NCBI RefSeq assembly: GCF_001027925.1
Contig: NZ_LECT01000036.1
Coordinates: 16,549-80,548 of the forward strand
Reading direction: 5' to 3'
Source: Rhodopirellula islandica
GTDB taxonomy: Bacteria; Planctomycetota; Planctomycetia; Pirellulales; Pirellulaceae
DNA length: 64,000 nt
This document shows positions 9,179 through 17,486 of this stretch, in pieces. Position 1 is the stretch's first letter; every line of letters begins with the position of its first letter. The translations under genes were made by a program, and so were the position numbers. A model generated the notes under the pieces. It was not told the origin of the DNA and made no database searches. It saw only the letters and a program-made list of their open reading frames with translations.

Positions 9179-10711
9179 ATGGCTTCGATCACATCGGAAC
9201 GATTTGTCGAGATGGTTGCACGGAGCAACTTGGTTGACGAAGCCACGCAGGAACGGTTCCTAAAAAAGGTTCGTGAAAAGTGTGAGGGCAGTTTGCCGGC
9301 CAGTTCGAAGAAGCTGGCGATGGCCTACAAAAAAGCGGGCCTGCTCACCGATTGGCACATCGAGAAGCTGTTCACAGGGAAGTACAAGGGCTTCTTCCTA
9401 GGCAAATACAAACTGCTCGGCCACATTGGATCGGGCGGGATGAGCAGCGTTTATCTGGCGGAACACACCGGTTTGGGCGACAAGCGTGCGATCAAGGTGC
9501 TGCCCAAGAAACGCGTCAACGATGCCTCGTATCTGGCTCGCTTCAAACTGGAAGCCAAAGCCATCGCGTCACTCAACCACCCCAACATTGTGTTGGCGCA
9601 CGACATTGATAACGACGGTGACGTCCACTACATCGTCATGGAATACGTGGACGGGGTGGATTTGCAGGTGTTGGTGCGGCGCGACGGACCGCTCGATTTT
9701 TCCACCGCCGCGGAACTCATTTCCCAGGCTGCCCGTGGATTGGCACACGCGCACGATCGCGGCGTGGTTCATCGCGATGTCAAACCAGCCAACCTGTTGA
9801 TTGACAGCGACGGCCGGGTTCGGTTGTTGGACATGGGATTGGCCCTGGTGACCAAAACCGGGGATGATGAATCTCTGACCGTCGCCAACAATGAGAATGT
9901 CCTCGGCACGGCCGACTACCTGGCACCTGAGCAAGCCCTGAACAGTCACACGGTGGACCACCGAGTCGACATCTATGGTCTGGGCTGCACGTTGTATTTT
10001 CTGTTGACCGGCAGGCCACCCTTCGCCGAAGGCACGCTGGCCCAGCGGATCGCCAAGCACCAAAACGAAATGCCCAAGGCGATTCGAGAGCTGCGACCAG
10101 AGTGTCCCGGCGAATTGGAAGGGATCGTGGTGAAGATGATCCAGAAGGATCCTCGCTACCGCTATCAAAACGCCACCGACGTCGCCGAGGTGCTCAAGAA
10201 ATTTGCGGCTGCCGTGCCCAAGGGCGAAATGATTCGAGTTGGGCTGGGCGAAGACCCGGGCGAAGACAGCAGTCTGTCTTCGATGGATTTCGACAGCAGT
10301 TCAGAATCGATGGTCACCCAGTCCAATCAAGACACACTGACCAATAAAAACGATGACACCCTGGCGAGCAGTCGTTCCAAGCTCATTCGGGAACAGAATC
10401 AAGCGGCCAGCGAAAGTGGTCGATTGGTGAAGGTCGGATCGATGGGAACGCCCGCCGATATGTTGGAAGGAAGCTTTCTCGATTTGGAAGTGGAATCCGG
10501 TTACAAGGGCCCGCCCGGGCGGGCACCCAGTTCTGGAAGTCGACGTGGTGTGGGTTCGGGAATTGATCGCGGCCAGGCAGCTGACGCTCGAGCACAACCC
10601 GGTGACAACCGGAGCAAGGGCATCGATCCGGTGTTGCTGGGAACCGTGGTGACCTCGCTGTTCGTGGCCGCACTGGCTCTGGGTTATTTCCTCGCGAAAG
10701 TGACGTCTTGA
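9179..10711 (+). CDS. Serine/threonine protein kinase, C-terminally membrane-anchored
   Basis: A 510-residue Hanks-type kinase. Residues 1-75 form a helical module ending GLLTDWHIEKLFTGKYKG, a lead-in frequent in planctomycete kinases. The kinase domain covers ~76-345: glycine loop GHIGSGGMSSVY (81-92), ATP lysine K106 in RAIKV, catalytic loop HRDVKPANLL (H198-R199-D200), and metal-binding D218 in a DMG rather than DFG motif. Activation-segment features GTADYLAPEQ and the DIYGLGCTLYFLLTG stretch are intact, so the enzyme is probably active. A Ser/Asp-rich linker (~360-480) precedes a single transmembrane helix at ~486-506, so the kinase faces the cytoplasm as a tail-anchored protein. There are no PASTA or WD repeats. 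The stop overlaps the next gene. Confidence 0.94.
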   Translation: MASITSERFVEMVARSNLVDEATQERFLKKVREKCEGSLPASSKKLAMAYKKAGLLTDWHIEKLFTGKYKGFFLGKYKLLGHIGSGGMSSVYLAEHTGLGDKRAIKVLPKKRVNDASYLARFKLEAKAIASLNHPNIVLAHDIDNDGDVHYIVMEYVDGVDLQVLVRRDGPLDFSTAAELISQAARGLAHAHDRGVVHRDVKPANLLIDSDGRVRLLDMGLALVTKTGDDESLTVANNENVLGTADYLAPEQALNSHTVDHRVDIYGLGCTLYFLLTGRPPFAEGTLAQRIAKHQNEMPKAIRELRPECPGELEGIVVKMIQKDPRYRYQNATDVAEVLKKFAAAVPKGEMIRVGLGEDPGEDSSLSSMDFDSSSESMVTQSNQDTLTNKNDDTLASSRSKLIREQNQAASESGRLVKVGSMGTPADMLEGSFLDLEVESGYKGPPGRAPSSGSRRGVGSGIDRGQAADARAQPGDNRSKGIDPVLLGTVVTSLFVAALALGYFLAKVTS

Positions 10712-11934
10712 CTGTTGTTCTTGATCGGCCCTATGAGTTCGTGCCGCCTTATCGCGGGAACCTCTGGCCCACTGCAATTCAAACCTTTCGGTTGATTGAT
10801 TGGCACCTTCGCAAGAAGGAGGCTGTGCTCGATTTCGAATGCCGGCACGCCGAGCGATTCGCGGAATCGTTGCAAGCCGGTCACGGAATCTTGCTTGCCC
10901 CCAACCACTGTCGCTATGCCGACCCGATCGTGCTGGGGTGGTTGGCTCGAGAGGTCCACACCCATCTGTATGCGATGGCATCGTGGCACTTGTTCAACAC
11001 CAACCGGTTCGAGCAGTTTGCGCTACGGCGAATGGGGGCCTTCAGTGTTTTTCGAGAAGGCAATGATCGCAAAGCACTCGAAACCGCAATCGACATTCTG
11101 GTCAGCGGGGAACGTCCGCTGGTGTTGTTCCCTGAAGGCACCACCAATCGAACCAACGACGTGTTGAAGCCCTTGCTCGATGGCGTTTCCTTCATCGCTC
11201 GAGCTGCCGCGAAGAAGCGTGCCAAGCGAGAGGACGGGCAGGTCGTCATTCACCCGGTTGGTTTGAAGTACCTGTGCCTCGAAGACGCACATGCCTGGGC
11301 GCACGAGCAGTTGGCGGAGTTGGAGCGAACGCTGAGTTGGTTGCCAGCTCCCGGTCCCGGGGCCATTGGAAATTTGGTGGAGCGTTTGTTTCGAGTCTCG
11401 CAGGCCTACCTGGCTTTGAAAGAAATTGAGTTCACCGGGCATGCTTCCACTGGCGAACTCAGTCCTCGGCGTGATCGTTTGATTGAGCAGTTGCTTCAGC
11501 AGTCCGAAGAACGGTATAGCTTGGTGGCGAAACCGACGGAGGATGTGCGAGAACGCGTGCGGAAGATTCGTGCGGCGGTCTCCAACACGTTCTTTGCTGC
11601 CGAGAACACCGTCCGTGACCCTGCGACTTTTCGTCGCGATGCAGAACGCGCGGACTTGGCACAGTTTCTCCTCTCGTTTCCCGATGAATACTTGACACCG
11701 GGAAAAATCACCGACACTCGCATTGTGGAAACGATTCAACGCATTCAAGAGGCCATTTTTGGCAAGGCGAAGGAGTCACTGCCAATGAAAGTGGTGATCG
11801 AAGTGGGGGAAGCCATTCCGGTTCCCGCCGGGCGCCCGCCACGCGGTGAAGCGGATCCAGTGCTTTGCCAATTGCGGGACCAATTGCATACAATGGTGAC
11901 ATCGTTGTCCCAAGAGGCCACCTTGTTGGCCTGA
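10708..11934 (+). CDS. PlsC-like 1-acylglycerol-3-phosphate acyltransferase family protein
   Basis: A 408-residue protein with the acyltransferase motifs of the PlsC family: the catalytic HX4D box in APNHCRYADP (about residue 70), an FxxR-like block further on, and the phosphate-binding FPEGTTNR (about residue 140). The ~200-residue C-terminal extension beyond the usual PlsC core is helical and has no recognised domain. The proposed TTG start overlaps the kinase stop (TTGA), and no in-frame ATG precedes the HX4D box, so the gene is probably translationally coupled to the kinase. A GTG at 10741 is an alternative start. Role in phospholipid acylation is inferred from the motifs; substrate is not known. 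Confidence 0.86.
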   Translation: MTVVLDRPYEFVPPYRGNLWPTAIQTFRLIDWHLRKKEAVLDFECRHAERFAESLQAGHGILLAPNHCRYADPIVLGWLAREVHTHLYAMASWHLFNTNRFEQFALRRMGAFSVFREGNDRKALETAIDILVSGERPLVLFPEGTTNRTNDVLKPLLDGVSFIARAAAKKRAKREDGQVVIHPVGLKYLCLEDAHAWAHEQLAELERTLSWLPAPGPGAIGNLVERLFRVSQAYLALKEIEFTGHASTGELSPRRDRLIEQLLQQSEERYSLVAKPTEDVRERVRKIRAAVSNTFFAAENTVRDPATFRRDAERADLAQFLLSFPDEYLTPGKITDTRIVETIQRIQEAIFGKAKESLPMKVVIEVGEAIPVPAGRPPRGEADPVLCQLRDQLHTMVTSLSQEATLLA

Positions 11935-11967
11935 GTCATCTCTTACTCATCTCACGCCAACACGATC

Positions 11968-13392
11968 ATGCCGTCCAAATCTCCTCGTCGTTCGAAATCC
12001 CTCACTTGTTTGACTGGGGCGTTCGCGATCGCGGCCGGGTCGACGTTTCTTGGCGGTTGCAGCGAGCCGAAGCCGGTCGCGTTTGAGCCCAACCTCGTGC
12101 ACGCGATGAAGTACGAGTTGAAGGAGGGCATCGAGATGGAACAGGCGTCCCAGGATGCGTTTTGGATCGTGACCGAGATGTTCGGGACTCCCGATCAGCC
12201 CAAGTTGCCAGCAGCGGCGATGGAAGACGAAGACTTTGCGACGTTGGTGTCACTCGACAATCTGATGATGGCCTCGGGCCCCGCGGACGCAGAAGGCCGT
12301 GGGCTTTATCAAAAACAGTGTGCCATCTGTCACGGCATCAGCGGCGATGGACGCGGCTCGTCCTCCGCGATTTTGAATCCGTATCCTCGTGATTACCGCA
12401 AGGGTGTCTTCAAATTCAAATCGACCGAACGAGGCGAGAAACCCACCCGAGAGGACTTGGCGACGTTGATCAAAAACGGCATCCAAGGCACCGCGATGGT
12501 GGCTCTGCCCAGGCTGACCGACGAGCAGATCGAGGACCACATCGGCAAAGCGATCGACACGCTGAGCGGCGAGGAAGTCGAGGCGGTCAACCAAGAAGTG
12601 ATCGACCAACAAACCGAAGCGCTGACCGACTACGTGATCTACCTTTCCTGGCGCGGTGAGTTGGAGCGAACCCTGCTCGACGACGCGATCTTTGAGTTGG
12701 ATTTGGAAGGCGGCGATCGCATCATCAATCCCGCTCACAAAAATTCCACCGACGAAGAAGAAAAGGAATTGTTTGATGAAGGTTGGGAGATCGCCGAAGA
12801 CTACGCCTTGGAAATTGCTGACGCTTGGTTGGCAGCTCCAGACACGGTGGTCGAAGTTCCTGAACCACCGGCTGACCTGCCGGTCGCGGACAACTATGAA
12901 GAGTTCGTCGCGTTTCAAAACGGCGACCAGGCCGAAACCTTGGCCGAATCCGTCCAGCGAGGGCAAGAACTGTATCTCGGCAAGATCGCTTTGTGCAGCA
13001 AGTGCCACGGCGTGAAAGGATTGGGCGATGGGCAAACAACCGACTTCGACGATTGGACCAAGGAGTGGACGCTCGGCATCGGCATCAAGCCTGAGAATCG
13101 TGATCAGCTGATTCCTTTGCTCGCCCGGGGTGCGTTGCCGCCGCTGAATGCCTCGCCACGAAACTTCACCACAGGATTGTTCCACGGGGGTGGAACCGCG
13201 AATGATCTGTACATTCGAATCACGCAGGGCATCGAGGGTTCGCCGATGCCAGCGGCTACCTTTGTGGAAGGTGAATTCGAAGAAGATGACGTGTGGCACC
13301 TGATCAACTTCCTGCGTTCACTTCAAACGCCACCGGAACCGGAAGAAGAACCCACCGAAGAGCCAAAGCCAACCGAAGTGGCCGCTCGGTAG
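11968..13392 (+). CDS. Dihaem c-type cytochrome lipoprotein
   Basis: A 474-residue exported protein. A basic N-terminus, hydrophobic core and lipobox LGGC (about residue 31) indicate lipoprotein processing. Two CxxCH haem sites are visible: CAICH in the first half (about residue 116) and CSKCH in the second (about residue 347). Each is followed by a mono-haem cytochrome c-like body, with MVALPRLTDEQ and MPAATFVEG as candidate Met-ligand regions. A Glu/Asp-rich helical spacer separates the two. It begins 33 bases after the acyltransferase and may share its transcript. It probably carries electrons at the membrane surface; partner unknown. The short C-terminal tail is rich in Pro and Glu. Confidence 0.9.
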   Translation: MPSKSPRRSKSLTCLTGAFAIAAGSTFLGGCSEPKPVAFEPNLVHAMKYELKEGIEMEQASQDAFWIVTEMFGTPDQPKLPAAAMEDEDFATLVSLDNLMMASGPADAEGRGLYQKQCAICHGISGDGRGSSSAILNPYPRDYRKGVFKFKSTERGEKPTREDLATLIKNGIQGTAMVALPRLTDEQIEDHIGKAIDTLSGEEVEAVNQEVIDQQTEALTDYVIYLSWRGELERTLLDDAIFELDLEGGDRIINPAHKNSTDEEEKELFDEGWEIAEDYALEIADAWLAAPDTVVEVPEPPADLPVADNYEEFVAFQNGDQAETLAESVQRGQELYLGKIALCSKCHGVKGLGDGQTTDFDDWTKEWTLGIGIKPENRDQLIPLLARGALPPLNASPRNFTTGLFHGGGTANDLYIRITQGIEGSPMPAATFVEGEFEEDDVWHLINFLRSLQTPPEPEEEPTEEPKPTEVAAR

Positions 13393-14114
13393 AACGTCGG
13401 CCAGGTCCCACCTGGCATGGTGAAATGCGAGGCTGTTGAATGCCACCGCTCCGCGGTTGGGGGACGCCTTGGCTTCAGTCGCGGAGCGACGACAGTTGGC
13501 AGCGAGTTCGGATCCACCTGTTGCCGTTCGGGATGTTCGGAAAATAAATGGTGGCTGGCATCTGGGTTTCGCCCCGGATGGGGCCGTCATGCTTAGCTCG
13601 GGGCGGAAGCCCCGAGAGACCGATGCCGGAAAACAAACGGTCGCCCCGGATGGGGCCGTCGTGGGAGTTGGGGGAGTCCCTCGCTCACGCGTCGGGTTGT
13701 GATGGTTGGTCTAGGCAGGTCGGCTGGAATGATCGGGCACAACCATGTGAGCCGTTTGGGCGTTCGCCCCGGTTGCGCGTGAAAACCGTGGCTAACGCCA
13801 ACGGCTCACATACGCGATGACACCTGTGTACCTGCTTAGGCCGACTCTGACGGGCAAGAGTGCCCATCATACGTTGAAACGTCGTTGACGACTGAGTCGA
13901 CCAGCCGTCACCATTGACGCTCTGATTGCGAATGCCAATTTTATCCCTGGATTGCACCCCGCGGCTTGGGGCCGGTGCGGGGCACCTGGACCTCGGGTTG
14001 AAACCCGAGGCTGTCGAATGCCACCGCTCCGCGGTTGGGGGGGCGTCTTGGCCTTCGTTGCATCGGAAATGGTTGCCAGGTGCAACCTGGCCGTCGGGCA
14101 TCTCACCCACCACT
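13393..14114. repeat. Gene-free repeat block with several short hairpins and duplicated segments
   Basis: About 720 bases lack a credible gene. Visible structure: a ~48-base segment at 13429-13476 recurs in direct orientation at 14007-14056 (shared core tgccaccgctccgcggttgg). A 19-base segment is present at 13570-13588 and again at 13642-13660. There is a perfect hairpin at 13597-13616 (ctcggggc/gccccgag) and another at 13991-14010 (cctcgggtt/aacccgagg). A copy of the 130-base inverted-repeat element lies at 13708-13842. The stretch separates convergent transcription units (cytochrome and aspartokinase). Confidence 0.7.
13708..13842. repeat. Degenerate copy of the ~130-bp terminal-inverted-repeat element
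   Basis: The right end (cctgtgtacctgcttagg) and the interior (gtgagccgtttgggcgtt, ccgtggctaacgccaa, cggctcacatacgcgatgac) match the element at 37025-37154 in the same order. The left end here is diverged (ggtctaggcaggtcggctgg). It has no coding capacity. Confidence 0.7.
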
Positions 14115-15902
14115 TCAGTGCAGGGCTTCTGCGAAGGCTTGTTTGAGCCTGGCTGCGGCGTCCCCGGCTTGGTCGCTTTGGATGACCACGTTCACTTGCA
14201 GTTCGCTGGTCGCGATCATCTCGACGTTGATGCCGGCGCTGGCCAGTTGCTCGAACAGCACCGTGCCGACTTGCGTGTGGCTTCGCAGTCCGATGCCGCT
14301 GACACTGAGCTTGGTGATTCCGGACGCACCGCGTACGTCTCGCATTTCATGTTTGTCACAGATCGCTCGAGCGACCTTGGTGGCGGCATCCACATCGGCT
14401 TGTTCAACCGTGAAGCTGACGCTGGTGCTGCCGTGTTCGCCGTCGTAGCCTTGCACGATCATGTCGATGAAGATGCCAGCTTCACCGATCTGTTCAAAGA
14501 TGTCGGCTGCCACACCGACTTGGTCCGGCACGCCGTCGAGTGTCACGCGAGCTTGTTCGGGCACGATGGAAATGTCGGTCAGTGTGAGCGCTTCCAACGC
14601 GTCGTTTTGCAAGCGAGAGACGACGTCGGCCACATCGGCTTCCTTGGCATGGCTGGCTTTGATTTCGTTCCATGTTTTTGCGTCGCTGGGACGCTTGTCC
14701 AATGAGAACGCTTCGTGCACCGCACGCAGGGCTGTGTTGGCTTGATCACGAGGAACCAAGCAGGAGATTTTGATCTCGCTGGTCGTGATCATGTGGATGT
14801 TGACCTTGGCCTCGGCCAGGGCTCGGAACATGCTGGCAGCGACGGCCTTTTGATGGGCCATCCCCAGTCCCACGACGCTGACCTTGGAGACTTGATCGTC
14901 GTGGGTCACACCATCGGCACCGAGCGACGCCAGGATTCCCTCAAGTGCTGCGAGGGTTTTTTTGAGTTCGCCGCCCGCGACCGTGAACGACACATCGGCC
15001 TTGCCAGAGGAGCCCACGTTTTGGACGACCATGTCGACGGCCACCTTCTGCTCCGCGATCGCCGAGAAGATCTTTTGACTCATGCCAGGAACGTCTGGCA
15101 CGCCCAACACGGTCACGCGAGCCTCATCGCGGGTCAACGCCGCGCCTGAGACGGGAGCGGTCTCCGATTCGGGCTGGGCGACGATCATCGTGCCGTCTTG
15201 ATCCGAGAAACTGCTGCGGACGTGGATCGGCACCTCAAATTTCTTCGCAAATTCGATGGAGCGGGAGTGCATCACACCGGCACCCAACGAAGCGAGTTCC
15301 AGCATTTCGTCGTAGCTGATCACATCCACCCGGCGGGCTTCTGCCAGCAGTCGTGGGTCGGTGGTGTAAACGCCATCGACGTCCGTGTTGATTTCGCAAG
15401 CGTCCGCGCCCAGCACGGCCGCCAGTGCCACCGCGGTGGTGTCGCTGCCGCCTCGCCCGAGCGTCGTGATGTTCAAGTCATCGTCGATGCCTTGGAAACC
15501 CGCCGCGACGACGATGTTGCCAGCGTCGAGCAAGCGTTCGATGCGACCGGTGTCGATCGATTGAATGCGAGCCTTGCTGAAGCTGTTGTCGGTCTTTAGG
15601 CCGATTTGTCCGCCTGTCAGGCTAACCGCTTTTGATCCCATGTTGTGGATCGCCATCGCAACCAACGCCACGCTGACCTGTTCGCCGGTGCTGAGCAGCA
15701 TGTCCATTTCGCGTGCCGGTGGTTCATCGCTGATTTGCGACGCCAGATCCAGCAGCGTGTCCGTGTTTTTGCCCATCGCACTGACAACCATCACGACTCG
15801 ATGGCCGGCTTTTTGCGCACGAATAGCCTTCCGCGCTGCGGCACGAATCTTTTCAGTGTCGGCAACCGACGTGCCGCCAAATTTTTGAACGATCAGGGAC
15901 AT
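14115..15902 (-). CDS. lysC: Aspartate kinase with four ACT domains
   Basis: A 595-residue aspartokinase catalysing ATP-dependent phosphorylation of aspartate, the first step toward lysine, threonine and methionine. The amino acid kinase domain has VQKFGGTSV at residues 5-13, VVSAMGKNTD near 40 and the GRGGSDTTAVALAA phosphate loop near 150. From ~265 on there are four ACT-like regulatory repeats rather than the usual two, beginning near EARVTVLGVPDVPG, VSKVSVVGLGMA, QARVTLDGVPDQVG and ITKLSVSGIGL. Four-ACT aspartokinases of ~600 residues are known, for example in cyanobacteria, and are feedback-regulated by Lys and Thr. The gene follows an ApgM-like gene by 72 bases on the same strand. Identity is secure; allosteric specificity is not readable. 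Confidence 0.96.
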   Translation of the reverse strand: MSLIVQKFGGTSVADTEKIRAAARKAIRAQKAGHRVVMVVSAMGKNTDTLLDLASQISDEPPAREMDMLLSTGEQVSVALVAMAIHNMGSKAVSLTGGQIGLKTDNSFSKARIQSIDTGRIERLLDAGNIVVAAGFQGIDDDLNITTLGRGGSDTTAVALAAVLGADACEINTDVDGVYTTDPRLLAEARRVDVISYDEMLELASLGAGVMHSRSIEFAKKFEVPIHVRSSFSDQDGTMIVAQPESETAPVSGAALTRDEARVTVLGVPDVPGMSQKIFSAIAEQKVAVDMVVQNVGSSGKADVSFTVAGGELKKTLAALEGILASLGADGVTHDDQVSKVSVVGLGMAHQKAVAASMFRALAEAKVNIHMITTSEIKISCLVPRDQANTALRAVHEAFSLDKRPSDAKTWNEIKASHAKEADVADVVSRLQNDALEALTLTDISIVPEQARVTLDGVPDQVGVAADIFEQIGEAGIFIDMIVQGYDGEHGSTSVSFTVEQADVDAATKVARAICDKHEMRDVRGASGITKLSVSGIGLRSHTQVGTVLFEQLASAGINVEMIATSELQVNVVIQSDQAGDAAARLKQAFAEALH

Positions 15903-15974
15903 GGAAGTGACGAAGCGAAACGGAAGGAAGGAGGGAAAGGGATTGGCAGTCCATTTGCCAGCGGACCCGAAGGA

Positions 15975-17216
15975 TCAGCCTTTTTGAATGTAGGCGTCCA
16001 TCATCGTCCAACCGGGATCGAACACCCATCCGGATGCCTTCGCGGCGATCTCGTCGAAGGTCGTCGCGGAGTCAGTTTCGATGCCGGTGCCGGCCATCGT
16101 CAGGGGCACGGGGCCGTGTGTGTGTTTCTTGGTCCGGCAAAACGTGGGGTGATCGGGCAAGATCAACATGCGGTGTTCGTCGTGCTTGGAAAGAGCTTCC
16201 CAAAGCGGTGCAACGATGTGCTGGTCGATTTGCTGCAACGCTTCGATCTTGGCCTCGACGTTGCCCTCGTGAGAGGCTTCGTCAGGAGCTTCGATGTGGA
16301 CGCAGACGAAATCATAGTCCGCGAGGGCTTGGATTGCCGCTTCGCCTTTGCCAGCGTAGTTCGTGTCGAGGTACCCGGTGGCACCTTCGACTTCGATCCG
16401 CGGCCAACCGGCAAGGGCACCGATGCCGCGAAGCAAGTCGACCGCGGTGATCATCACGCCGCGAATGCCGTAGCGTTCCTCGAATGTCGACAATTGAGGC
16501 GCGCCGCCGGAGCTCCACAACCAAACGTGGGTCGCGACGTCTTTGCCGGCCGCTTTGCGAGCGACGTTGATCGGGTGTTTGGCCAAAATCTCCGCTGACG
16601 CATTCATCAGGTCCACCAAGATCTGGCTGCCGGGACCACGTGGGAAATCATCCATCACGCTGAGGTCAGTCAAATCGTGGGGTGCGCTGGATCGTGTCGC
16701 GTTGGTGAACGGCGAGGGGTGATCGGCGTCGCCGCGGTACAGCATCAAATTGCGATAGCTGACTCCGGGGACAAATTCCAATCGGCTGGCCAGGTCAGCG
16801 TTGCCCAGAGGTCCGTTTTCGGCGAACAATTCCTTCGACAAATCCGCGAGCAACGTGGTGGCTTCTTCGGTGCTGATGTGATCGGCGGTGAAGTCGATCA
16901 TGGTCTGGTCGCGAATGGTGACCAAATTGCATCGCACGGCGCAATCGTGAGGGCCCAATTCGATGCCCTGCGCGGCGGCTTCCAAAGGAGCTCGGCCGGT
17001 GAAGCACACATTGGGGTCGTACCCCAGCAGGCACAGGTTGGCGATTTCGCTGCCAGCAGGGAAATCAATCGGCGTGTTGTCGGTCACGCCAACACGGCCC
17101 AGCGAGGCGATCTGGTCCATCGCGGGCAGGTTGGCGGCTTGCAGAGGTGTGCGTCCGTTCAGTGGTTCGAGCGGTTCGTCGGCACAGCCGTCGGGGATAA
17201 TCAGGACATATTTCAT
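15975..17216 (-). CDS. ApgM-like phosphoglycerate mutase-family protein; proposed homoserine kinase
   Basis: A 413-residue alkaline phosphatase-superfamily protein of the archaeal-type cofactor-independent phosphoglycerate mutase (ApgM) family. Metal-binding and active-site blocks are visible: KYVLIIPDGCAD at the N-terminus, an expected nucleophile region TPIDFPAGSEIANLCLLGYD, VCVHIEAPDEASHEG, and LILPDHPT with the later HTHGPVPL. The subgroup recognised as TIGR02535 is proposed to act as an alternative homoserine kinase where ThrB is absent, and such genes sit beside threonine-pathway genes. Here the gene lies directly upstream of the aspartokinase, which favours the homoserine kinase reading over glycolysis. 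The assignment remains inference. The start is the ATG at 17216. Confidence 0.9.
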   Translation of the reverse strand: MKYVLIIPDGCADEPLEPLNGRTPLQAANLPAMDQIASLGRVGVTDNTPIDFPAGSEIANLCLLGYDPNVCFTGRAPLEAAAQGIELGPHDCAVRCNLVTIRDQTMIDFTADHISTEEATTLLADLSKELFAENGPLGNADLASRLEFVPGVSYRNLMLYRGDADHPSPFTNATRSSAPHDLTDLSVMDDFPRGPGSQILVDLMNASAEILAKHPINVARKAAGKDVATHVWLWSSGGAPQLSTFEERYGIRGVMITAVDLLRGIGALAGWPRIEVEGATGYLDTNYAGKGEAAIQALADYDFVCVHIEAPDEASHEGNVEAKIEALQQIDQHIVAPLWEALSKHDEHRMLILPDHPTFCRTKKHTHGPVPLTMAGTGIETDSATTFDEIAAKASGWVFDPGWTMMDAYIQKG

Positions 17217-17486
17217 GGCGAAGGCTCCGCCTGGATGGTCGAAAGAATTGCGGCAGTTTCGTTGAACGCCCGCGAAAACGAAAGGGCCCGACCCAAACCG
17301 ATGTCGCGGGAACCCGCAAAATCGATCTTATCGTCGTCTCCGTTGCTGCCGGATCGACCGATACAGACCGACGCGGCAGCAGCGGACTTGCGCCAGTCAA
17401 GCAAAAATCGGTGGTGAAGAGGGAGGGGGTGACCCATCCTTGAGAGGACACAGAGATCCTTCTCGTTCCAGGTCCATTGTTAAACG

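Noticed and set aside
15975..17216. Standard glycolytic phosphoglycerate mutase (GpmI)
   Set aside because: Length (~413) and motifs fit the ApgM family, not the ~510-residue GpmI; the aspartokinase neighbour favours a threonine-pathway role, though this is not proven.
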